DNA of 64,000 nucleotides from Cognataquiflexum gelatinilyticum (GTDB taxonomy: Bacteria; Bacteroidota; Bacteroidia; Cytophagales; Cyclobacteriaceae), in the NCBI RefSeq assembly GCF_024813435.1, contig NZ_JANAEZ010000001.1:124001-188000 (forward strand), given 5' to 3'. This document shows positions 28,986 to 37,817 of this stretch, piece after piece (the first letter of the stretch is position 1; each line of letters starts with the position of its first letter). The notes beneath the pieces are model-generated. The model was not told the origin of the DNA. It searched no databases and saw only the letters and a list, made by a program, of their open reading frames with translations. Both the position numbers and the translations under genes were made by a program.

Positions 28986-31832
28986 ATGGATTTTCAACCA
29001 GGGTCTTTAGTAAAAGTCCGAAATAGGGAATGGATTGTTCAGCCATCAGATGATGAAGAAGTAATGTTGATAAAACCTTTAGGAGGATCTGAGGATGAAA
29101 TTACTGGTATTTTTCTGCCTTTGAATAATCCGGATGATAAAATTGAGTCCACTGATTTTCCAAAACCTACAGTAGATCAATTGGGTGATTTTGCCACGGC
29201 CAAGTTATTGTACAATGCTGCCAGGCTATCTTTTAGAAATGGTGCAGGTCCCTTCAGGAGTATGGCAAAATTGTCTTTTAGACCTAGATCGTATCAGATG
29301 GTTCCTCTGATTATGGCACTACAACAGGAAGTAATCCGTTTGATGATTGCGGATGACGTAGGTATTGGTAAGACTCCGGAATCTTTGCTGATTGCAAAAG
29401 AATTGCTTGAGCGAAGGGAAATCAAAAGATTTGCAGTCATCTGTCCGCCACATTTATGCGATCAGTGGCAAAGGGAAATCAAAGACAAGTTTGATATAGA
29501 TGCAGTGATCATACGCTCCAATTCTCAAGCAAGACTGGATAGGGAAATTCAGGGAGATGTCAGTGTTTTTCAATATTTCCCTTACCAAGTGATCTCAGTA
29601 GACTATATCAAGTCAGATACCAGAAGAAATGTCTTTATCAAAGAATGTCCTGAATTCTGTATAGTAGATGAAGTACATACCTGTGCAAAGCCTGCAGGGA
29701 CAAATAAAGGACAGCATTTAAGATATTCTTTGATCTATGATTTAGCTCAAAAACCCAATCAGCATTTGGTACTTTTAACTGCCACCCCACACTCTGGAAA
29801 AGCTGAAGAATTTCAATCACTTTTAGGGTTGTTGAAACCAAAATTTGAAAAGATTACCTTGGGAGATGCCAAACAGGAAGAAAGAAAAGAAATAGCCGGT
29901 CATTTTGTACAGCGTAAGCGAGCTGATGTGGTCAAATGGATGGACGAGGAAACCCTGTTCCCTATGAGAGATAGCGCAGAAGTGGGATATAAGCTAAGCG
30001 CAGAGTATGCCTTGTTTTACAACGAACTTTTGGATTTTGCCAGAGGCTTGACAGTGGGTACTCAAAAAGAAAGCAAAATCAAACAACGTATGAGGTATTG
30101 GACAGCTTTAGCTTTGATGCGGGGCTGTATGTCCAGTCCTCAGGCAGGTCTGGAAATGCTGGAGCGGAGAATCAACAAACAAAACCTAGAACTGGAGGAA
30201 GAGGTTGATCTAACAGAAAACCCTGTGTTGGATAATGATGAAGCCTTTGATGCAGACAATACTCCATCTCAGGTTATGGATAAAGCAGAATGGGAATCAG
30301 ATGAAATCAGATCTATTAAAAAGCTTCAAAAATTATTGGAGCAGGCACAAGGGGTCAAATTAGACTATAAAGCTAAAGATGCCTTAACCATTGTATCTGA
30401 CTGGCTTAACGAATCTCCATATCACTTTAATGCTGTGATTTTTTGTCGGTATATAGCAACAGCCAAATACCTTGGTGAAGTGCTAGGTACAGTTTTAAAA
30501 AGAAAATTCGGAAAAGATTTAGATGTGCAAGTTATCACCAGTGAAGATCCTGATGAGGTAAGAAAACAACGAATCGATGATATGAAACCCTCACCAAAGC
30601 GGGTTCTGATAGCTACAGATTGCTTGTCAGAAGGGATAAACTTACAAGAATCATTCAATGCAGTTCTACATTATGATCTTCCTTGGAATCCCAATCGATT
30701 GGAGCAAAGAGAGGGACGGGTGGACAGGTTTGGACAATCATCGCCTTCTATCAAAACTTACCTACTCTATGGCAAGGACAATCCAATCGATGGAGTAGTT
30801 CTGAAGGTATTGATACATAAAGTGAAAGAAATCAAGCGGGACCTGAAAATATCTATGCCTTTTCCAGATGATTCACAATCCATTATGGATGCGGTTTTGC
30901 AATCTGTCTTATTGAACCCGAAAAAGATTCAGGAAAATCTTCAGTTAGGTTTATTTGATGGTTCTGATGAAATCAAAAAGGCTGAATTGCAATTCACCAA
31001 AAAGCTGGATGATGCCGCCAAACGTGAAAAAGCTTCAAGAGACCTATTTGCCCAGCATGCCATTAAGGCGAAGGATATTGAAGATGACCTAAAAGCCGTG
31101 GATGCCGCTATTGGGAATCCTGATACAGTGAAGAACTTTGTCAAGGAAGCCATGGCCTATCTTGGAGTTCAAATAGATCCATATAAAGAGGGTTTCCGTT
31201 TGTATTTTAACAATATTCCAGAGGTATTAAAAACAGCCTTGGTTCTAGATATAAAAAAACAATATATACAAGTCACCTTCAAGTCCCCTACCCCTGAAGC
31301 ATACATTTACCTGGGGAGGAACCACGCTTTTGTAGAGCAACTCAGCCAATATATCATGGCCGCAGCCCTCAATCCTGAACCCAATTTCAAAATCGCCAGA
31401 GCAGCAGTGATCAAGACAAAGGCAGTGGATCAACAAACCACCCTGCTTTTATTCCGTGTCAGAAATGTAATCGGAGAAAAAGGTGGTGCTACGCAACTGG
31501 TTGCTGAAGAAATGCTTCTCTGGGGTTATGAAGGAATGGCAGAGGAAAAGCAATTTTTGGGATTAGACCAAGCTAAAAAACTATTAGAGATTGCAAGCTC
31601 TACGGACATGCTAACAGAGCCTAGAAAGCAGGCAACGTTGAAAGAAGAACTAGATGCTTTAGACGATATAAAAGCTGATTTTGATCGAGTCGCTTTGCAA
31701 AGAGCAGAAGTATTGGTAACAGCCCATGAAAAATTCAGAAAGCTTGTGGGGGGGGTGAAATACCAACCGGTATTACCTGTACTTCCAATGGACATCATGG
31801 GTATCTATGTCCTTATTCCTGACAAAAAATAA
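28986..31832 (+). CDS. drmD: SNF2-like helicase, DISARM DrmD-like
   Basis: A 948-residue SF2/SNF2 ATPase. The opening PGSLVKVRNREWIV is the short N-terminal fold typical of DrmD-type proteins, followed by GPFRSMAKLSFRPRSYQMVPL. Motif I is DDVGIGKT (about 121-129) with the Gln motif just before it; motif II is VDEVH (about 225) where many relatives have DEAH; motif III LTATPHSG (about 260); motifs V and VI are ATDCLSEGINLQ and LEQREGRVDRFGQ (about 540-582). The C-terminal 350 residues are unassigned. In DISARM this protein is paired with the adenine methyltransferase, which is also the next gene here (24 bases away from its ATG). It probably translocates on or remodels DNA for the system. Confidence 0.85.
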   Translation: MDFQPGSLVKVRNREWIVQPSDDEEVMLIKPLGGSEDEITGIFLPLNNPDDKIESTDFPKPTVDQLGDFATAKLLYNAARLSFRNGAGPFRSMAKLSFRPRSYQMVPLIMALQQEVIRLMIADDVGIGKTPESLLIAKELLERREIKRFAVICPPHLCDQWQREIKDKFDIDAVIIRSNSQARLDREIQGDVSVFQYFPYQVISVDYIKSDTRRNVFIKECPEFCIVDEVHTCAKPAGTNKGQHLRYSLIYDLAQKPNQHLVLLTATPHSGKAEEFQSLLGLLKPKFEKITLGDAKQEERKEIAGHFVQRKRADVVKWMDEETLFPMRDSAEVGYKLSAEYALFYNELLDFARGLTVGTQKESKIKQRMRYWTALALMRGCMSSPQAGLEMLERRINKQNLELEEEVDLTENPVLDNDEAFDADNTPSQVMDKAEWESDEIRSIKKLQKLLEQAQGVKLDYKAKDALTIVSDWLNESPYHFNAVIFCRYIATAKYLGEVLGTVLKRKFGKDLDVQVITSEDPDEVRKQRIDDMKPSPKRVLIATDCLSEGINLQESFNAVLHYDLPWNPNRLEQREGRVDRFGQSSPSIKTYLLYGKDNPIDGVVLKVLIHKVKEIKRDLKISMPFPDDSQSIMDAVLQSVLLNPKKIQENLQLGLFDGSDEIKKAELQFTKKLDDAAKREKASRDLFAQHAIKAKDIEDDLKAVDAAIGNPDTVKNFVKEAMAYLGVQIDPYKEGFRLYFNNIPEVLKTALVLDIKKQYIQVTFKSPTPEAYIYLGRNHAFVEQLSQYIMAAALNPEPNFKIARAAVIKTKAVDQQTTLLLFRVRNVIGEKGGATQLVAEEMLLWGYEGMAEEKQFLGLDQAKKLLEIASSTDMLTEPRKQATLKEELDALDDIKADFDRVALQRAEVLVTAHEKFRKLVGGVKYQPVLPVLPMDIMGIYVLIPDKK

Positions 31833-31856
31833 GCCCTAGAATTAAAATTGATTGAC

Positions 31857-34800
31857 ATGAATTTTCAGACCATACGCATAGAGGGAAATATCATTTCTTC
31901 AGATATTTTAGAAAAAATCCTTGCAGGCGAAGAGCTTGCTGGGCAGAAGGCTACAGACTTTGGCATGCAGGCCGGTGATAAGGTGAAAGATGAAATCGCC
32001 CGGGCTTGGGCCGATGCTCAGGACCTTTGGAGAATATTTCGAAGAAGAACCGAAGCCCTTCAAAAGGAAAAATCAGGAAATGAGGAAGTTCGAAAATATT
32101 GGATGATTCCTTTGCTTAGCTTAATGGATTATCATTTGGAGACCAGTGGGAAAGAGGTAGTCGGAAATAATTCCTACGCCATTTCTCACCGGGATGTCAA
32201 GCGGGATCGCTTCCCCGTACATATTGTGGGCTACCAGGATTTTGTTTTAGAAGCCCCTGACAAGCGCTCGACCTTAGATGTAAAGCCCAGTAATGCTACC
32301 CGTAGGATGTCTCCTCACGCTCTGGTACAGGAATATCTTAACCTCACAGAGCATAGCTATGCGCTGATGACAAACGGCTTTCAGTTGAGACTGCTACGTG
32401 ACAGTAGTCGACTTGTCAAACTATCCTACTTGGAATTTGATCTGAAACAGATGATGGAGGAAGAGGTATTTGCTGATTTTGCTATACTATTCAGGTTGTT
32501 ACATGCCTCCCGTTTGCCAATCAAAAGTGATGAAACAGCTTCAGCTATCCTAGAACAGTATCACCAACTTTCTCTCGAAAGCGGTACAAGAATTAGGGAA
32601 GGGCTGAGTGACGCAGTAGAAAATAGTATTAAGGTTTTCGGTAATGGATTTTTAAAACATCCCAAAAACCAAGCGTTAAGAGAAGCCTTGGAGACTAATG
32701 CTATTTCAGAGAAGACTTATTACCAATACCTGCTTCGTCTGATCTATCGCCTACTATTCTTAATGGTGACTGAAGAGCGTCAACTGATTTATGATAAAAA
32801 TGCGAACAAACGTAAGCGGGACATATACTACCGATTCTATAGTATAGACAGATTAAGGAGGTTATCAGAGCGTAGAGGAATAGCAGATAAGCGATTTGAA
32901 GACCTTTGGTACTCACTCAAGCAAACTTTTCGGCTATTTGAGTCAGAAAAATTTGGGGCACCCTTAGATATTAAACCACTCGGGGGAGAGCTTTTTGGAC
33001 CAAACAGTCTAGGCTTTCTGTCACAGAGTGAATTGAGCAATAAGTACTTTTTAGAAGCCTTCAAAGGGCTGTCTGTTTTTATCAATAAAAATACTGGACA
33101 GGCAATGCGAGTTAATTATAGTGCATTGAATGTAGAGGAATTTGGATCTGTCTATGAAGGTTTGCTGGATTATGATCCAGTTATCTTGGATCATATAAAA
33201 TTTGATTTCAAACCAGGTACTGGAAGAGGTGATTCTGGCTCTCACTATACTCCTGAAGAATTGGTTCAACCGCTGATTAAGCACTCTCTGGATTACATCA
33301 TAGAAGATAAGCTGAAAGAAGCTGACCCAATCAAAGCTCTTCTTTCCATCACTGTCTGTGATGTGGCTTGCGGTAGTGGTCATATTCTTTTATCTGCTGC
33401 GAGAAAGATCGCCTTCAAGCTGGCCTGTCTTCAGGAGACCAAAGCCAGCAATAATCAAACTATAGTGGAGCAGCCTTCTCCCGAATACTATAGGCATGCC
33501 TTGCGGGAGGTAATCAGGGACTGCATTTATGGAGTGGACTTAAATCCCCTTGCTGTTGAGCTATGCAAAGTAGCCCTCTGGCTCGAGGCACACAATCCGG
33601 GTGAGCCACTTAACTTCTTGGATCACCATATCAAATGTGGCAATGCCATCGTTGGACTTGCCCATCGTGAAGAACTGGAAAAAGGTATCGCAGATGAAGC
33701 CTTTAAGGCCTTGGGTGAAGATGTGAAGCCAATCGCATCCTCCCTGCTCAAAAAAAATAAAATAGAACGAAAAGAGCGGGATAGCAAATCCGCAGGAACC
33801 CAACTCGATACTGAAGTTCAAAGTGACTTAGATAATACGGTCCGAGAAGCCATGGCAGAATATGGGTATTTCCGTGCCCTGCCTGAGAACACTCCAAATC
33901 AGATCGAAAGTAAGCAACGAGCCTACCAAAAATTCCTGAATGGCAAGGGCTATCAGTTTATGAAAGCTATGGCGGATATCCAGGTGGCCCAGTTCTATAT
34001 TCCTAAAAATGAGGCTACCAAGGACCTGTTTGTCACAGATAGCGAGTACCGCCAGATTCTATCAGGCTATAAAGGCTGGCAAACCATGAAAACTGCTAAG
34101 GCAACTGCCATTTCACAAAATAAACGTTTTTTTCATTGGTTTTTAGAGTTTCCTGAAGTGTTTAGTGAAGGTGGATTTGATTGTATTTTAGGGAATCCGC
34201 CATTCTTGGGGGATAGACGATTGAAGGATGCTTATGGCGAAAACTTTTTAGAATGGATAAGATTTAATTTTTCCGAAGGAGCAACAATTGATTTAGTTGT
34301 CTATTTCTTTTTAAGAATTAACAATGTTCTAAGAGAAAAAGGATTTCAATCTCTTATTTCTACAAATACAGTTGCACAAGGTAAGGCTAGGGAGTTTGGT
34401 TTGGAGAAAATTATTCAAAATGGATCTTCATTAAATCATGCTGTAAAAGGAATGAGGTGGCCAGGATTAGCTGCAGTTGAGGTATCATTAATCACAATAT
34501 ATAAAGGTGATTGGAAAGGCCAGTTCATCTTAAATGGGAAGAAAACCGATCAAATTTCACCTTTTTTGGATGAAGCTGACAATACTGGAACTCCAATCCC
34601 TTTGTTTGCCAATGATGGTAAAAGCTATCAGGGAAGTATTATTTTGGGGATGGGTTTTGTCCTCGACTCAAATGAAGCAGAACAATTAATTGCTGATGAC
34701 CCAATAAATATAAATGTCATTCAACCTTATTTAAACGGTGATGATTTAAATAACAACCCAGACCAAAATCCAAGTAGATATGTAATTAATTTTCAAGATT

Positions 34801-35849
34801 GGACAGAGGAGGATGCATTAAAGTTTACTAGACCATATAAAATCCTTTTAGAAAAAGTAAAACCAGAAAGACAACGATGGAAAGAAGATGAAGAAGGGAA
34901 TCCAATTATTGGACAATATGCTTTGAGACATCCTTTACCTGAAAAATGGTGGCAACACTGTGAAAAACGTCCTGCCCTCTATAAAAAGATCAATAAATTA
35001 AATAGAGTTCTTGTTTCTTGTCGTGTTTCAAAATATGTGAACCAATCCTTTGTTGATGTGGGTGCTATTTTTGATGTTGCAACATCTGTAGTAGTTCGAA
35101 GTGAATATTGGGAATACTCTTTTTTGCAGTCATCAATCCACAAAGATTGGGCATGGAAATATGGTTCTACAATGAAATTTGATATTCGGTACACGAATCG
35201 AGATTGTATTGACACTTTTCCGATTTTAGATAATCTTGCAAAGGATTTACAGCTTAAACTAGAAACCATTGGCGAAGCCTACCACGAGCACCGTAAACAA
35301 CTGATGTTGGGTATGCAATTAGGACTTACAAAGACCTATAATCTGTTTCACAGTAAAGCGATTTCAGCCCAAAGCATTAATGATAAAGACAAGCAAGTAT
35401 TATCCTTGCAAAAGCATTTAGAAAAAACGGTCAATACGATTTCATTTTATGAGGCCATTAAGGGCATCCTCAAACTCCGAGAGCTGCATATGCAGATGGA
35501 TGAAGCGGTATTGGAAGCTTATGGCTGGACGGATATTCAGCTAAGGCATGATTTCTATGAGGTGGAATACCTTTCGGAGAAAGACCGGCTTCGCCTCACT
35601 CTCCATCCCGATTCCCGAAAGGAAATCCTCAAGCGCTTGCTGGAACTGAATCATCAGAATTTCGAGGAGGAGGTCAAAAAAGGCCTGCATAAGAAAAAAG
35701 ATGTGGAGGATTACTATGAGCAAAAAGGTCAGCCCGTTCCTCCCAATACAGTCTTCAGCGATGTCAAAACCAAAACCTATAAAACTTCCAAAGCCAAATC
35801 ACTGAAAGTGAAGGAGCCAAAAGGTGGGTATGGTGGGTTGTTTAAATAG
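31857..35849 (+). CDS. Large N6-adenine DNA methyltransferase (Eco57I/PglX-like, DISARM DrmMI-like)
   Basis: The frame extends upstream to a TTG at 31848, but the ATG at 31857 gives MNFQTIRIEG and is chosen, for 1330 residues. The centre has HYTPEELVQPL (about 460), SAM-binding motif I DVACGSGHILL (about 501) and GVDLNPLAVELCKVALWLEAH, and catalytic motif IV NPPF (about 778), the signature of gamma-class N6-adenine methyltransferases. The N-terminal 450 residues resemble those of type IIL/PglX-like proteins. Bases about 34130-35260, which follow NPPF and should form the target-recognition domain, look clearly richer in A+T than the flanks. It probably marks self DNA for the two upstream helicases. 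The position after drmD points to DrmMI. PglZ and BrxC are absent, so this is not BREX. Confidence 0.85.
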   Translation: MNFQTIRIEGNIISSDILEKILAGEELAGQKATDFGMQAGDKVKDEIARAWADAQDLWRIFRRRTEALQKEKSGNEEVRKYWMIPLLSLMDYHLETSGKEVVGNNSYAISHRDVKRDRFPVHIVGYQDFVLEAPDKRSTLDVKPSNATRRMSPHALVQEYLNLTEHSYALMTNGFQLRLLRDSSRLVKLSYLEFDLKQMMEEEVFADFAILFRLLHASRLPIKSDETASAILEQYHQLSLESGTRIREGLSDAVENSIKVFGNGFLKHPKNQALREALETNAISEKTYYQYLLRLIYRLLFLMVTEERQLIYDKNANKRKRDIYYRFYSIDRLRRLSERRGIADKRFEDLWYSLKQTFRLFESEKFGAPLDIKPLGGELFGPNSLGFLSQSELSNKYFLEAFKGLSVFINKNTGQAMRVNYSALNVEEFGSVYEGLLDYDPVILDHIKFDFKPGTGRGDSGSHYTPEELVQPLIKHSLDYIIEDKLKEADPIKALLSITVCDVACGSGHILLSAARKIAFKLACLQETKASNNQTIVEQPSPEYYRHALREVIRDCIYGVDLNPLAVELCKVALWLEAHNPGEPLNFLDHHIKCGNAIVGLAHREELEKGIADEAFKALGEDVKPIASSLLKKNKIERKERDSKSAGTQLDTEVQSDLDNTVREAMAEYGYFRALPENTPNQIESKQRAYQKFLNGKGYQFMKAMADIQVAQFYIPKNEATKDLFVTDSEYRQILSGYKGWQTMKTAKATAISQNKRFFHWFLEFPEVFSEGGFDCILGNPPFLGDRRLKDAYGENFLEWIRFNFSEGATIDLVVYFFLRINNVLREKGFQSLISTNTVAQGKAREFGLEKIIQNGSSLNHAVKGMRWPGLAAVEVSLITIYKGDWKGQFILNGKKTDQISPFLDEADNTGTPIPLFANDGKSYQGSIILGMGFVLDSNEAEQLIADDPININVIQPYLNGDDLNNNPDQNPSRYVINFQDWTEEDALKFTRPYKILLEKVKPERQRWKEDEEGNPIIGQYALRHPLPEKWWQHCEKRPALYKKINKLNRVLVSCRVSKYVNQSFVDVGAIFDVATSVVVRSEYWEYSFLQSSIHKDWAWKYGSTMKFDIRYTNRDCIDTFPILDNLAKDLQLKLETIGEAYHEHRKQLMLGMQLGLTKTYNLFHSKAISAQSINDKDKQVLSLQKHLEKTVNTISFYEAIKGILKLRELHMQMDEAVLEAYGWTDIQLRHDFYEVEYLSEKDRLRLTLHPDSRKEILKRLLELNHQNFEEEVKKGLHKKKDVEDYYEQKGQPVPPNTVFSDVKTKTYKTSKAKSLKVKEPKGGYGGLFK

Positions 35850-35899
35850 CTGTTAATTAGTGAATCTTTTGAAATATTAACTGACAAAAATCTTTTAGA

Positions 35900-37771
35900 A
35901 TGAATGATCCATTGGAATTAAAGAAGATAGACCAGCTTTTAGACAAACAGTTCTTTATCCCACACTATCAGCGGGGATATCGTTGGACAAATCAACAGGT
36001 TGTTCAGCTACTTGAGGATATTGATAATTTTTTCCCTAAAGAGATACCGGGTAAAACAGAAAAGACATTCTATTGCTTACAGCCGATTGTGGTAAAGAAA
36101 ATGTCCGATGTTTATAAAGCCTCCGCTGACTTAGAAGGAGACTGGTATGAGGTAATCGATGGACAGCAACGTTTAACGACCATTTATTTGATCATTAACT
36201 ACGGAAACATTTATTGGACTGGTCCGGATAAATCAGAAAAATTTAAAATCAGCTATGAAACCAGGTTAAAATGTGTGGAGTTTTTTGATCAACTTTCAAT
36301 CGAATCGGACGACAAGGTCAAAATCAATAAAGACAATATTGATTTTTTCCATATTTCAAGTGCTTTTCAAGCCATTAGGAGCTGGGAGCTTGAAAAAAGG
36401 AATTCCCTTATAAAATTTTATGGGGCTAGATTTTTCGAAAAGTTTTTAGGCGATGCAAAAATCATTTGGTATGAGGTTTTACCTGAGGAAAACAGCAGAA
36501 ACTTATTTGAGCGTCTGAATCTTGGTAAAATTCCTCTGACCAATGCGGAATTGACCAAAGCGCTTTTTCTATCTGAAAATAGTTTCAAAGACTATACTCT
36601 TGAGGAGCGAAAAATCAAGCAGATAGAAATCGCCCATCTTTGGGACGAGATCGAGCAGACCCTGAATGACCAAGATCAAAAGTTTTGGTCCTTTATTACC
36701 AATAAAAACAGAGCAGCTTTTGACTCCAAAATTGAGCTGATTTTGGATATGATCTCAGGCAAGCAGCCTACAGAGAAGGACCCGCTATATACTTTCCTCC
36801 AATTTTGGGAAAAGCAAAAAGAGCAAAAGCTTGATGAAATTTGGTCCGAAATTGAGAGGTTTTACTTCACACTGCAGGAGTGGTTTAAAGACAGAAACCT
36901 TTATCATAAAATAGGCTACCTAATTGCCGCCAAGCCATTTAAAAAATTTGAAAACCCTGGATTGGCAGGTTTGGCAAAAGTTTCCATGAAGAAGAAAAAA
37001 CAGGATTTTGACAAAGTATTAAATCTTTTAATTCAGGAATCTTTGGCGTTTGAAATAACAGAATTGGTTTATAGAGGACATAATAGTCAACTATTCAATG
37101 CCCTATTGTTTTTCAATGTGGAGACAATCAGGGATTCTAAATCCATAGATGATTATTATCCCTTCAAACAACATAAAGGCAATCACTGGAGCATTGAGCA
37201 TATTCATGCCCGCAATTCCGAGAATTTTGAGAAAACAAAAAAAGAACCTTGGAACCTTTGGCTTTCAGTTCACCAAAATCTCCTTCAGGAGTTAGCCGAT
37301 AACCCAAAAGATGAATTTGATACCAATCGCATTCAAAAGCTGATTTTAGAAATTGAAAAATACAATACCACTTTACTGACTTGGGATAGATTCAATTCCT
37401 TATTTCAGCAAGTGAATGATCTTTTTGTCAATGATCAGGAAATAGATAAAGACAGTGAAGGTATTTCTAACTTGGCCTTACTGAGCCAGCCGGATAATGC
37501 TGCTTTGAACAATGCTGTTTTTGAAATCAAAAGAAGGGTAATCATTAACTTAGATATTGAAGGCAGCTTTATCCCGATCTGCACCAGGCGTCTATTTATG
37601 AAATACTATACAAAGGATGGGATCAACTCCCAGTATTATTTCTGGTCGGCAAATGACCGCTTCAAGTATCTGGAAGAAATAAAACAGAAGCTTTATCCCT
37701 ATTTACCAAAAAATGCTAAATATGAGGAGGATGAAATCGAGCATGAAGAAGTGCCTCAGACTTGGGAATAA
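35900..37771 (+). CDS. DUF262/DUF1524 protein, GmrSD-like nuclease
   Basis: A 623-residue protein. Residues 1-230 are a DUF262 (ParB/sulfiredoxin-fold) domain: FFIPHYQRGYRW near 16-27 and the nucleotide-binding DGQQRLTT near 87-94. The C-terminal part has the DUF1524 His-Me finger motif SIEHIHA near 430, which is the nuclease centre in GmrSD and similar proteins. GmrSD-type enzymes cut DNA with modified cytosines; here it may instead respect or sense the marks laid by the neighbouring methyltransferase. A 50-base gap separates it from the methyltransferase gene. Target modification is unknown. Confidence 0.85.
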   Translation: MNDPLELKKIDQLLDKQFFIPHYQRGYRWTNQQVVQLLEDIDNFFPKEIPGKTEKTFYCLQPIVVKKMSDVYKASADLEGDWYEVIDGQQRLTTIYLIINYGNIYWTGPDKSEKFKISYETRLKCVEFFDQLSIESDDKVKINKDNIDFFHISSAFQAIRSWELEKRNSLIKFYGARFFEKFLGDAKIIWYEVLPEENSRNLFERLNLGKIPLTNAELTKALFLSENSFKDYTLEERKIKQIEIAHLWDEIEQTLNDQDQKFWSFITNKNRAAFDSKIELILDMISGKQPTEKDPLYTFLQFWEKQKEQKLDEIWSEIERFYFTLQEWFKDRNLYHKIGYLIAAKPFKKFENPGLAGLAKVSMKKKKQDFDKVLNLLIQESLAFEITELVYRGHNSQLFNALLFFNVETIRDSKSIDDYYPFKQHKGNHWSIEHIHARNSENFEKTKKEPWNLWLSVHQNLLQELADNPKDEFDTNRIQKLILEIEKYNTTLLTWDRFNSLFQQVNDLFVNDQEIDKDSEGISNLALLSQPDNAALNNAVFEIKRRVIINLDIEGSFIPICTRRLFMKYYTKDGINSQYYFWSANDRFKYLEEIKQKLYPYLPKNAKYEEDEIEHEEVPQTWE

Positions 37772-37817
37772 ATTTTTGCCACAAGAGCTTCCATATAGCC
37801 TAAAAAAATAGAATCGC

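Noticed and set aside
31857..35849. BREX PglX methyltransferase
   Set aside because: The protein is PglX-like in motifs, but BrxA, BrxB, BrxC/PglY, PglZ and BrxL are not present, and the neighbour is DrmD-like.
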